64,000 nucleotides of DNA from Embleya sp040629175 (lineage in GTDB: Bacteria; Actinomycetota; Actinomycetes; Streptomycetales; Streptomycetaceae). Below the pieces are notes generated by a model, which made no database searches, was not told the origin of the DNA, and saw only the letters and a program-made list of their open reading frames with translations. The number at the start of each line of letters is the position of its first letter. The first letter of the stretch is position 1. Where the stretch lies: contig NZ_JBEXUX010000010.1 of assembly GCF_040629175.1 (NCBI RefSeq), forward strand, positions 124,001-188,000. Direction: 5' to 3'. Of the stretch, positions 33,873 to 41,670 are shown one piece after another. The position numbers and the translations under genes are program-made.

Positions 33873-35042
33873 GTGGATGTCGCCCGCGCCATGGCCCACG
33901 ACCCGCACGGTGTCTTCGCCCGGATGCGTGAGGCCGGCCCCGTGCATGCGATCGTCGCGCCGGACGGCAGCCCCGCATGGCTGGTCACCAGGCACGCGGA
34001 CGTCCAGGCGGCCCTCGGCGACCCCCGATTCTCGCTGGACAAACGGCACGCCAAGCCCGGCGGCTACAAGGGCTTCGAACTCCCGCCCGCCCTGGACGCC
34101 AACCTGCTCAACATGGACCCGCCCGACCACACCCGCCTGCGCCGCCTCGCCGGCCAAGCCTTCACCCCGCGACACACCGCCGACCTGCGCCCCCGGCTCG
34201 AACGCACCGTCGAAGCCCTGGCCGACGAGTTGGCCGGCCGTGAACGCGTCGACCTGGTCAAGGACTTCGCATCGCCCTTCGCGGTCGGCGTGATCTGCGA
34301 ACTGCTCGGCGTCCCGGTCGAGTCCCGGTCCGACTTCCGCACCTGGACCAACGCGGTACTGGGCGCGGACGCCACCCGCGAGGGCATCCGCTCGACGGTG
34401 CGCGAGATGTACTCGTTCTTCGTCGCGCTGCTCGCCGCCAAGCGCGCCGACCCCGGGCCCGACCTGTTGTCCGCGCTGATCGCCGCCCGGGACGCCGACG
34501 ACCGGCTGAGCGAGGACGAACTCACCTCGCTTGCCTTCCTGCTGCTCTTCGCAGGCTATGAAAACTCGAGCAATCTGATGGCCGGTGCCCTGTACGCGAC
34601 GATCGAGGACGAGGCGTTGCGCGACGCGCTACGCGCCGATCCGGCGGCGATTCCGGTGCTGGTCGAGGAGGTGGCCCGGCACATGTCGCCGGCCCTGCTC
34701 GCGATCCGCCGCTTCCCGCTCCGGGACGTCGAACTCGGCGGCGTCACCATCCCGGCCGGCGACACGGTCTTCCTGTCCATCGCGGCGGCCAACCGCGACC
34801 CGCGCCGCTACGCCCGCCCGGACCGGATCCGGCTCGACCGCCCCGATCCGGCCCGCCACCTGAGCTTCGGCCAGGGCATCCACTACTGCATCGGCGCGCC
34901 GCTGGCCCGTCTGGAGGCCGAACTCGCGGTCCGCACCGTCCTGACCCGCTTCCCGAAGGCACGCCGGTACGCGCCGATTTCCTGGCAGCCCTCGGTCCGG
35001 GTTCGCGGCCTGGGTTCCCTGCCGGTCGAACCGGGCAACTGA
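33873..35042 (+). CDS. Cytochrome P450 with non-standard I-helix motif
   Basis: 389-residue bacterial class I P450. The heme loop FGQGIHYCIGAPLARLE has the Cys ligand near residue 339, and the K-helix ExxR is in VEEVARHM. The I-helix reads FAGYENSSNL near residue 228: the acid of the usual acid-alcohol pair is present, but the following Thr is Asn, which can change oxygen activation or the reaction type. It needs ferredoxin partners, which are not encoded nearby. GTG 33873 is the likely start and lacks a strong ribosome site. Confidence 0.93.
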   Translation: MDVARAMAHDPHGVFARMREAGPVHAIVAPDGSPAWLVTRHADVQAALGDPRFSLDKRHAKPGGYKGFELPPALDANLLNMDPPDHTRLRRLAGQAFTPRHTADLRPRLERTVEALADELAGRERVDLVKDFASPFAVGVICELLGVPVESRSDFRTWTNAVLGADATREGIRSTVREMYSFFVALLAAKRADPGPDLLSALIAARDADDRLSEDELTSLAFLLLFAGYENSSNLMAGALYATIEDEALRDALRADPAAIPVLVEEVARHMSPALLAIRRFPLRDVELGGVTIPAGDTVFLSIAAANRDPRRYARPDRIRLDRPDPARHLSFGQGIHYCIGAPLARLEAELAVRTVLTRFPKARRYAPISWQPSVRVRGLGSLPVEPGN

Positions 35043-35214
35043 CCGCGCCCGAACGGCCGACTGTCACAACTGTGTGCGAACCCGGTCCGGCGGCCGGTTA
35101 CCCCGTGACGTCCGGGCCGAAAAGCACGACAGTGTAGGCAGCACGACAGGGGATCGACGGTGCGACGCCACGACCGTCGAAGGGCGGCGTGCAACGGATG
35201 GGGAGTCGGAGCAG

Positions 35215-35445
35215 ATGTCTGTTCGTCGAGCGGTTGCCACGCATGTGCACGAGCACCGTGTGCCGGGCGTGCGTTGGTGGACCCGCCGCACCACGCAGGC
35301 CGCCGCGATGTGCGCGCTGATGATCGTGGCATTGGTCGTCGGACCTTCACTCGGCATCCTGCCGTCGCTGTCCGAGCGCGTCGACGGCGTCAGCCGGATC
35401 ACGAACATGGTCCACGACTCGGACACGCCGGTCCACAAGCGCTGA
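35215..35445 (+). CDS. Small single-pass membrane protein
   Basis: 76 residues. A basic, His/Arg-rich N-terminus (RRAVATHVHEHRVPGVRWW) is followed by one membrane helix (AAAMCALMIVALVVGPSLGI) and a short polar tail. ATG 35215 has GGAG-type purines just upstream; the frame is open further upstream without a site. No family recognised. It stands alone between the P450 gene and a convergent TetR gene. Confidence 0.6.
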   Translation: MSVRRAVATHVHEHRVPGVRWWTRRTTQAAAMCALMIVALVVGPSLGILPSLSERVDGVSRITNMVHDSDTPVHKR

Positions 35446-35495
35446 CCTCGGGCGACACCCGGGCCCGCGCGCCCGACTTGCCCACAGCGCCGAAC

Positions 35496-35522
35496 GCTCC
35501 GGGCACCGCCGGCGCCCGGAGC
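35496..35522. terminator. Bidirectional hairpin between convergent genes
   Basis: Perfect 9-bp inverted repeat GCTCCGGGC / GCCCGGAGC with a 9-base loop, between stops at 35445 and 35537. Confidence 0.6.
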
Positions 35523-35536
35523 TCCTCGGGCGCGGG

Positions 35537-36211
35537 TCAGAGCTGCACCGACTCGATCACCCGCCGCAGGCCGACCTCCAGGACCTGCGGGTCGTTGTCG
35601 TCCCTCGTGACGTGGTCGAACAGCACCCCCTGGAGCAGCGCGAGCATGACGTGCCCGTCCAGGGGCGCGTTCGTGGACCCCATCGCCAGTGCGATCACCT
35701 CCGCGAGGCCGCGGAACTCGGCCTGGCACCGGATCAGCGCCTCGCGCACCAACGGCTCGCGTGCGCCCGCGAGTTCCAGCTCCAGGCGAGCCAACTGCAC
35801 GTCGCGCGTCGCATCCCACCACACGCGCATGAACCGGGCCAGCTCCACGTAGTCGATCACGATCGGCCGGACCGCCGTCATCCGCATCAGCTCGTGGGTG
35901 ACCTGGCCCGCGTACTCGCGATCCAGCGCGGCCATCCGTTCGACCACCGCCAGGATGAGCTGATCGCGGGTCTTGAAGTAGTACGTGACCGAGCCGTTGG
36001 GCAGCCCCGCCTCCTCCTGTACCGCGCGGTGGGTCAGCCCGCGCAGACCGTGGGTGGCCAGCACCCGGATCGACGCGTCCAGCATCAGCGTGCGCCGGTC
36101 CACCCGACCGGAGCCTATGACCGGGGCGGGCGCGTCGGGTGTGACCGGTGCGGCCGAAGTCACGACGTGGGGTTCGGACGGAGTGCTGTCGGGATCGTTC
36201 ACGTGCGGCAT
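35537..36211 (-). CDS. TetR-family regulator, divergent from the second DHA2 exporter
   Basis: 224 residues. A disordered Pro/Ala-rich stretch of about 35 residues precedes the DNA-binding domain (RRTLMLDASIRVLATHGLRG, then AVQEEAGLPNGSVTYYFKTR). The C-terminal domain resembles TetR_C groups of PaaR2/YcdC-like repressors. It faces the exporter gene across 95 bases containing three dyads, so it very probably represses that exporter and itself. Confidence 0.9.
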   Translation of the reverse strand: MPHVNDPDSTPSEPHVVTSAAPVTPDAPAPVIGSGRVDRRTLMLDASIRVLATHGLRGLTHRAVQEEAGLPNGSVTYYFKTRDQLILAVVERMAALDREYAGQVTHELMRMTAVRPIVIDYVELARFMRVWWDATRDVQLARLELELAGAREPLVREALIRCQAEFRGLAEVIALAMGSTNAPLDGHVMLALLQGVLFDHVTRDDNDPQVLEVGLRRVIESVQL

Positions 36212-36250
36212 GTCTCCAGTATCCCCGAGCTTATCCCCGAGCTTGACGCC

Positions 36251-36297
36251 TGTAGAAATATTCTCTACAACTATAGAACTTACTTCTACGAACGTAG
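36251..36297. promoter_or_regulatory. Three-dyad operator/promoter region of the TetR-DHA2 pair
   Basis: Dyad 1 is TGTAGA-N7-TCTACA (36251-36269). Dyad 2 is TAGAA-N5-TTCTA (36274-36288). Dyad 3 is CTACG-AA-CGTAG (36286-36297) and ends next to the exporter ribosome site AGGAA. The region is AT-rich relative to its surroundings and fits tandem TetR binding over the promoter. Confidence 0.65.
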
Positions 36298-36306
36298 GAA
36301 CATCCG

Positions 36307-37815
36307 ATGGCTTCCTCAGGGATACCCGCCACCGAGTCCACGATCGGGGCCCGCGCCAACCCCTCCGACGCGTCCGACGCCGTCGCTGCGGCCCTCTCCC
36401 CCGGCCGCCCGGTGAACCCGAAGCTCGTCCTGCTGCTCGTCTGCGTCGCCCAGTTCGTACTGCTGGTCGACGACACGATCGTCAACGTCGCGCTGCCGAC
36501 CATCGGGGACGATCTCCACTTCACCGAGAGTTCGTTGTCCTGGGTCACCAACGCCTACTTCCTGACCTTCGGCGGCTTCCTGCTGATCGGCGGCGGCCTG
36601 GCCGATCTGCTGGGCCGGCGCCGCCTGTTCGGCATCAGCCTGATGCTGTTCGTCCTGGCCTCGGCGGTCTGCGGGATCGCGCCCACCGACGGTGTGCTGA
36701 TCGGCGCGCGGGCCGCGCAGGGCATCGCCGGCGCGCTGCTCTCCCCCGCCGCGTTGTCCATCCTGCTGGCGACCTTCCGCGAACCGGCCGAGCGAGCCCG
36801 CGCACTCGGCACCTGGGCCGCACTCACCGGACTCGGCGCGGCCACCGGACTGCTGCTCGGCGGCGCGCTCGTCGAGTGGACGCACTGGCGCTGGATCTTC
36901 CTGATCAACCTGCCCATCGGTGCCGTCGCCCTGCTCGCGCTGCCCCGAGTGATCGGCCCGGACGATCGCGAAGCGGTGCGCCGTGTACCGGACTTCGCCG
37001 GCGCGGCGATCGGGACCGCCGCCGTCCTGACGCTGGTCTACACCGTGGTGGAGACCGATACGCACCCGTGGGACTCGACCCGGACCCTGCTCGGCCTGGC
37101 CGTCGCGGCGCTGCTCGCCCTCGGCTTCACGCTGCGCCAACGCACGGCGGCCGAACCGCTGTTGCCCCGTGCGTTGTTGCGGATGCGGCATCTGGTCCTG
37201 GCGGACGTCCTGGTACTGGTCGCGGCCGGTGGCCTGTTCGCGATGTTCTTCTTCCTGACCCTGTACATGCAGCGGGTCCAGGGGTGGTCCCCGATGCGTA
37301 CCGGCTCGTCGTTCCTGCCGTTCAGCGTCGGCATGGGCCTGGGGGCGGCGATATCCACCAAACTGATCGCGAAACGTGGTCCGTTGCTGCCGGTGAGCGT
37401 GGGACCGGCGATCGCCGCGGGCGGCATGTGGCTGATGAGCCGCCTGGACGAGCACAGTTCGTACACCTGGCACCTGCTGCCCGCGCTGGTGGTCACCGGC
37501 CTCGGCCTGGGCGTGGCGTTCGTCGCGATCATCCACACCGCGACCGGCGGCGCGGGCGAGGGCGAAGGCGGCGTCGCCTCGGCCATGGTGACGACCTGTC
37601 AGCAGATCGGCGCGGCGATCGGCATCGCGGTCCTGGTCACGATCGCGACCAACCACACCAAGGACCGGATCGCCGCCGGCGTGCTCAAGGAACGGGCCGC
37701 GGTGGAGGGATTCAGCCGAGCCTTCGAGATCCAGGCGGGCCTGATGGGCGTGGCGGCCCTCCTGGGCATCGTGGTCGGCGTGGCCACCCGACGACACCAC
37801 GCCGGTCGCAAGTAG
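36307..37815 (+). CDS. DHA2-family (EmrB/QacA) MFS efflux transporter
   Basis: 502 residues with about 14 membrane segments. Helix 1 carries LLVDDTIVNVALPTIGDDL and the loop after helix 2 has GGGLADLLGRRRLFG (MFS motif A). The antiporter motif appears as GLGAATGLLLGGAL. A 40-residue cytoplasmic N-terminus precedes helix 1. AGGAA lies 6-7 bases before ATG 36307, inside the operator region, so repressor binding would also hide it. Exports an unknown toxic compound. Confidence 0.92.
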   Translation: MASSGIPATESTIGARANPSDASDAVAAALSPGRPVNPKLVLLLVCVAQFVLLVDDTIVNVALPTIGDDLHFTESSLSWVTNAYFLTFGGFLLIGGGLADLLGRRRLFGISLMLFVLASAVCGIAPTDGVLIGARAAQGIAGALLSPAALSILLATFREPAERARALGTWAALTGLGAATGLLLGGALVEWTHWRWIFLINLPIGAVALLALPRVIGPDDREAVRRVPDFAGAAIGTAAVLTLVYTVVETDTHPWDSTRTLLGLAVAALLALGFTLRQRTAAEPLLPRALLRMRHLVLADVLVLVAAGGLFAMFFFLTLYMQRVQGWSPMRTGSSFLPFSVGMGLGAAISTKLIAKRGPLLPVSVGPAIAAGGMWLMSRLDEHSSYTWHLLPALVVTGLGLGVAFVAIIHTATGGAGEGEGGVASAMVTTCQQIGAAIGIAVLVTIATNHTKDRIAAGVLKERAAVEGFSRAFEIQAGLMGVAALLGIVVGVATRRHHAGRK

Positions 37816-37830
37816 GTCCGACCGAAGGTG

Positions 37831-37867
37831 CGGGCCCGGTCGGTGCGCGGCGCACCGACCGGGCCCG
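37831..37867 (+). terminator. Rho-independent-type hairpin after the DHA2 exporter
   Basis: A perfect 17-bp inverted repeat with a 3-base loop, starting 16 bases after the stop. No T-tract. Confidence 0.7.
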
Positions 37868-38013
37868 AGTCGGTTGCCCTCGAAGTCGAGTCGCCTGCCG
37901 TCGAGAGCGGGTCGAGGCCGGCCCGGGGCTCGGGTCCGCCGAACCGGTGAACTCCGGCCGAGTCGTGCGTGTCCTCGCGATCGTGGGTCCCGGACATGTG
38001 CAAGACACTCGGC

Positions 38014-38733
38014 ATGGACACCACCTCTGCCACGTCGCGCCGTACGTTGCTGATGGGCGCCGCCGCCACCTTCGGTCTGCTGACCTTCGCCACCCCGTCC
38101 GCCGTCGCGACCGACGGACAGCCCGCCCCCCGCCCCGCCTTCGTCCGACAACCGGTATGCGAGGTCGAGGCCGGGCCGCGGCGCATCGCGGTGACCTTCG
38201 ACGACGGTCCGCATCCCGAGTACACCCCGCAGGTGCTGCGGGTGTTGCGCAGATACCGCGTGCCCGCCACGTTCTGCGTGGTGGGTACGGAGGTCGAGCG
38301 GCACCCCGAGCTGCTCCGCGCGATCCACGACCAAGGCCACGCGATCGCCGGCCACACGTGGTCGCACGCCGATCTGCAACAACTCTCGCCGACCGCCGTC
38401 GCCGAGGAGGTGGAACGCGGTCTGAGCGCGATCGGCCGCGTGTTGCCGGACCTTCGGGTCGACTGGTTCCGCGCGCCGTACGGCCGGTGGTCGTCCGAGG
38501 TGATGGGCGTGCTGAGCGCGAACGGCCTGAACCCACTGGGCTGGTCCGTCGATCCGCGGGACTGGGAGCGGCCCGGCGCACCCGAGATCGTCAAGCGGGT
38601 GCTGGCCGCGACCACGACCGGCTCGATCATCCTCAACCACGACGCGGGCGGCGACCGCGAGCAGACGGTGGCCGCACTCGAAGTGTGGCTGCCCCGACTG
38701 CTGACGAGCGGCTACCGCTTCGTCCAGCCCTGA
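38014..38733 (+). CDS. Secreted polysaccharide deacetylase (NodB/CE4 family)
   Basis: 239 residues. A twin-arginine signal (SRRTLLMGAAATFGLLTFA) suggests Tat export. The NodB domain is complete: motif 1 VTFDDGPHPEYT, motif 2 HAIAGHTWSHADL with the metal histidines, motif 3 DWFRAPYGRW, and a C-terminal histidine in IILNHDAGG. It removes acetyl groups from peptidoglycan, chitin oligomers or similar sugars. The start is uncertain: ATG 38014 gives a normal signal length, ATG 37996 is in frame, and neither has a clear ribosome site. A hairpin follows. Confidence 0.9.
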   Translation: MDTTSATSRRTLLMGAAATFGLLTFATPSAVATDGQPAPRPAFVRQPVCEVEAGPRRIAVTFDDGPHPEYTPQVLRVLRRYRVPATFCVVGTEVERHPELLRAIHDQGHAIAGHTWSHADLQQLSPTAVAEEVERGLSAIGRVLPDLRVDWFRAPYGRWSSEVMGVLSANGLNPLGWSVDPRDWERPGAPEIVKRVLAATTTGSIILNHDAGGDREQTVAALEVWLPRLLTSGYRFVQP

Positions 38734-38742
38734 CCCGACCGG

Positions 38743-38781
38743 GCCTGCGGCGCCTCGGGCTCCTGCCCCCACGCCGCAGGC
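38743..38781 (+). terminator. Hairpin after the polysaccharide deacetylase gene
   Basis: Perfect 10-bp arms GCCTGCGGCG / CGCCGCAGGC with a 19-base loop, 10 bases after the stop. Confidence 0.5.
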
Positions 38782-38883
38782 ATCACCCCCGCCCGCTGAG
38801 GCGCGGATCGGCTTCCGGGTGTCGGTGTCGGCTGGCACACCGACAATTCGGCCACAAGCGACATCCGTGTCTCCGGGGAGTCG

Positions 38884-39099
38884 ATGTCCAGCCATCGGGC
38901 ACGTCTGCGCACCGTTTTCGGCGCCAAGCACACCTGGCTCGTCCTTGCCGTCGTCATAGTCCTGATGTCGGCTACCCAATTCTGGCTGCCGGGCTGGTGC
39001 TCCTGGTTCCTGTTCCCCGTCATCCACATCGCCGGGGGCATCGCCATCTGCTGGAACGTGGACGACCGGGAGATCGCCGAAGACGAGCGCATGGAGTAG
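38884..39099 (+). CDS. Small two-pass membrane protein
   Basis: 71 residues with two hydrophobic segments (LVLAVVIVLMSATQFWL and FLFPVIHIAGGIAICW) separated by a short PGWCSW turn, and an acidic tail ending DDREIAEDERME. GGGGAG lies 3 bases before ATG 38884. No family recognised; no operon partner. Confidence 0.6.
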   Translation: MSSHRARLRTVFGAKHTWLVLAVVIVLMSATQFWLPGWCSWFLFPVIHIAGGIAICWNVDDREIAEDERME

Positions 39100-39145
39100 C
39101 GGGCCCAATCCGGGCGGCGCGGCCCGGAGCACCCCGAGCACCCGG

Positions 39146-39628
39146 TCACCCGCGGGCGAATGCCTCGGCGCGCTTGGTGCAGGTTTCGCAGCGGCCGGTC
39201 AGCGCGACCGCGGTCGGATCGAGGGCGAAGCCCTGTTCGCCGGCCAGTCGGGCGGCGACCCCGTCCAGCAGGTCGCCCGGCGCGTGGCTGACCGTGCCAC
39301 AGACGCGGCAGCGCACATGCACGTGTGTGCCGCCCACCAGGTGGCCCGCCAGGTGGTAGGTGGCCGCGTCGTGCCGCAGCCGGGTGAAGGCGACCAGGTC
39401 GAGGCGCTCCAGCGCGTCCAACGCGCGGTAGATGGTGGTGCGATGCACGCCCGGCGCCGCGCGGGAGACCGCGGCGAAGATCGCGTCGGCGCTCAGATGT
39501 TCGTCGGCGTCCGCGAGTGCCCGAAGCACCGCGGTGCGCGCCACCGTGACCCGCTCGCCGTGCGCGCGGATCTGCCGCACCGCCTCGACGACCGGGTCGG
39601 GGGTGGGGTGCTGCACACCGTCGTCCAT
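39146..39628 (-). CDS. Fur-family metal-responsive regulator
   Basis: 160 residues. The winged-helix domain includes ERVTVARTAVLRAL and APGVHRTTIYRALDALERL. Metal-site elements are THVHVRCRVCG and CETC, two Cys-x2-Cys pairs for a structural zinc. It is divergent from cobG, with about 100 bases between starts. A 17-bp near-perfect palindrome directly abuts its ATG; its half-sites (TGCAA-N5-T-GCA type) resemble the nickel-responsive Nur box more than the AT-rich Zur box. Sensed metal (Ni, Co, Zn or Fe) is therefore open, but its place at the head of the cobalamin genes favours Ni or Co. Confidence 0.85.
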   Translation of the reverse strand: MDDGVQHPTPDPVVEAVRQIRAHGERVTVARTAVLRALADADEHLSADAIFAAVSRAAPGVHRTTIYRALDALERLDLVAFTRLRHDAATYHLAGHLVGGTHVHVRCRVCGTVSHAPGDLLDGVAARLAGEQGFALDPTAVALTGRCETCTKRAEAFARG

Positions 39629-39645
39629 ATGCAACAGTGTCGCAT
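39629..39645. promoter_or_regulatory. Palindrome abutting the Fur-family start codon
   Basis: ATGCAACAGTGTCGCAT pairs at 7 of 8 positions around a central G. It lies immediately upstream of the ATG at 39628 and about 85 bases from the cobG start. Probable autoregulatory Fur-family box. No ribosome site lies between it and the ATG, so the mRNA may be leaderless. Confidence 0.55.
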
Positions 39646-39730
39646 CTGGCCGGTGGGCAGCCCGACCTGGGGTGCCGGGCCGGCGACGGCGATACGAGAC
39701 ATCCAGGGACGACGAAGGACGGTGGGTGCG

Positions 39731-40954
39731 GTGGTGGTCCGGGAGCGCGACGACGCCTGCCCCGGAGTCGTGGACACGTCGCCGGCCGACGACGGCCTGA
39801 TCGCGCGCGTACGCCTCCCGGGCGGCCGGCTCGACCCGGCCCAAATTCGCGAACTCGCGGTCCTGGCCGAGCGATTCGGCACCGGCTCGGTCGACCTGAC
39901 GGCACGCGCCAACGTGCAGCTGCGCGGCTTGGCCGAGGCCGACCTGCCCGCCTTCGCCGACGCCGTGGCCGCGGCCGGTCTGATGCCCTCGCGCAGCCAC
40001 GACCGCGTGCGCAACATCCTCGCGAGCCCCCTCGCCGGCCGCGATCCGAACGCCCTGCTGGACGCCGACGCCGTACTCGCCGCCGTCGACCGGGCCCTGT
40101 GCGCCGCACCCGACCTGACCGCCCTCTCCGGCCGCTTCCTGGTCGGCATCGACGACGGCGGGCTCCCGATCGCCTCGGCCCGGCACGACCTGGACCTCGT
40201 CGCCCACACCGAGCACACCTTCGCGCTGCACGTCGCCGGCCACGACACGACCCGGCGCTTCGGCCCCGCCGACGCCCCGGCGGCCGTCGTGCACACGGCC
40301 CGCGCGTTCCTGGCCGCCCGCGCCCGATCCGGCGCCTGGCACATCCGCGAACTCCCCGACGGGGCGGCCCGTTTCGCCGCCGACCTCGCGGCCGATCCCG
40401 GCCTGCCCGACCACGCTCCCGCGGGCCCCGCCCGATCCCGGCGAGCCGACGCCGGCCAACCGCCGATCGGCGTACTCGCCCAATCCGACGGCCGCTTCGC
40501 CGTCGGAGCCCTGGTGCCACTCGGCCGCCTGACGCAGCATCACCTGGCCGCCCTGATCGCGCTGCGGACCGAACTGCGGATCACCGGCGGTCGAGGCGTC
40601 GTGCTTCGTGACGTGACCGACCCGGACGCGACCCTGGCCGCCCTCGAAGCGGCCGGCCTCCCCTGCGACCCCGCCTCCCCGTGGCGCGGCGTGACCGCGT
40701 GCAGCGGCCTGGGCGCATGCCGCCGAGCATTGGCCGACGTGCGCACCGAGGCCACCCGGCACGCCCTGGGCCGCCGCTCCCCCGACGCCGCCCCGGACCG
40801 CGCCGACACCCACTGGGTCGGCTGCTCCCGGGCCTGCGGCAAGCCCGCCGGCGCGACGCTCCTGGTCGCCCGCGAGGACGGCACCTACGAAACCGCCCCG
40901 CCCCACCCGCCACACGACCACCCCCTCGGGCAAAGGAGCAGCCGACGTGGATGA
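39731..40954 (+). CDS. cobG: Precorrin-3B synthase (CobG)
   Basis: About 407 residues of the nitrite/sulfite reductase-like family. The N-terminal ferredoxin-like half contains DLTARANVQLRGL. The 4Fe-4S/siroheme cysteines are at the C-terminal end as TACSGLGACRRAL (C-x5-C) and VGCSRACGKP (C-x3-C). CobG uses oxygen to hydroxylate precorrin-3A at C20, the mark of the aerobic cobalamin route. Start candidates are GTG 39722, 39731 and 39734; AAGGACGG favours 39731. It overlaps cobH by 8 bases. Confidence 0.9.
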   Translation: MVVRERDDACPGVVDTSPADDGLIARVRLPGGRLDPAQIRELAVLAERFGTGSVDLTARANVQLRGLAEADLPAFADAVAAAGLMPSRSHDRVRNILASPLAGRDPNALLDADAVLAAVDRALCAAPDLTALSGRFLVGIDDGGLPIASARHDLDLVAHTEHTFALHVAGHDTTRRFGPADAPAAVVHTARAFLAARARSGAWHIRELPDGAARFAADLAADPGLPDHAPAGPARSRRADAGQPPIGVLAQSDGRFAVGALVPLGRLTQHHLAALIALRTELRITGGRGVVLRDVTDPDATLAALEAAGLPCDPASPWRGVTACSGLGACRRALADVRTEATRHALGRRSPDAAPDRADTHWVGCSRACGKPAGATLLVAREDGTYETAPPHPPHDHPLGQRSSRRG

Positions 40955-41573
40955 CTGGATCAAGGACGGTGCCGAGATCTATCGGCGCTCGTTCGCGACC
41001 ATCCGGGCCGAGGCGGACCTGGCCCGCTTTCCCGAGGATGTCTCGCGCGTCGTCGTTCGGATGATCCACGCGTGCGGCATGACCGACCTGCCGCAGGACG
41101 TCGGCTTCCATCCCGAGGTGGCCCGGGCCGGGGCCGAGGCGTTGCGGGCCGGCGCGCCGATCCTGTGCGATGCCAACATGGTGGCCTCCGGGGTGACCCG
41201 CAAGCGGCTGCCCAAGGACAACGACGTGCGCTGTCTGCTCACCGATCCGCGGACGCCGGTGCTGGCCGCCGAGCAGGGCACCACCCGCAGCGCCGCTGCC
41301 GTGGACCTGTGGGTCGACGACCTCGCCGGTGCCGTGGTCGCGGTCGGGAACGCGCCCACCGCGCTGTTCCGCCTGCTCGAACTGATCGACCGGGGCGCGC
41401 CGCACCCGGCCGCGATCGTCGGCATCCCGGTCGGCTTCATCGGCGCGGCCGAGTCCAAGCAGGCCCTGGCCGAACACCCCGCCGGCATTCCCTACCTCGT
41501 CGTCCACGGCCGCCGCGGTGGCAGCGCGATGACCGCCGCCGCCCTGAACGCCCTGGCGAGCGAACAGGAATAG
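40947..41573 (+). CDS. cobH: Precorrin-8X methylmutase (CobH)
   Basis: 208 residues. The catalytic His is in VVRMIHACGMTDLPQDV, and the substrate-binding GAPILCDANMVASGVTR is conserved, as are VGNAPTALFRLLELI and GIPVGFIGAAESK. It moves the C11 methyl to C12, producing hydrogenobyrinic acid. GTG 40947 has AAAGGAG 8 bases upstream and overlaps the end of cobG, showing coupling. Confidence 0.95.
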   Translation: MDDWIKDGAEIYRRSFATIRAEADLARFPEDVSRVVVRMIHACGMTDLPQDVGFHPEVARAGAEALRAGAPILCDANMVASGVTRKRLPKDNDVRCLLTDPRTPVLAAEQGTTRSAAAVDLWVDDLAGAVVAVGNAPTALFRLLELIDRGAPHPAAIVGIPVGFIGAAESKQALAEHPAGIPYLVVHGRRGGSAMTAAALNALASEQE

Positions 41574-41670
41574 CCGCGGCGCCGAACCGGAGTCCGCCCG
41601 GATTCCGGAGCCGAAAGCCCCGAACCGCACCGCACACCCGCACCCCGCACCCATCCCCCAGGAGCGCAGC

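Noticed and set aside
39100..39145. Terminator between the small membrane protein and the Fur-family gene
   Set aside because: GC-rich, but only short imperfect pairing; not better than background.
39146..39628. Naming the Fur-family protein Zur
   Set aside because: The adjacent palindrome is not the AT-rich Zur box, and no zinc uptake genes are nearby. The metal cannot be fixed from sequence alone.
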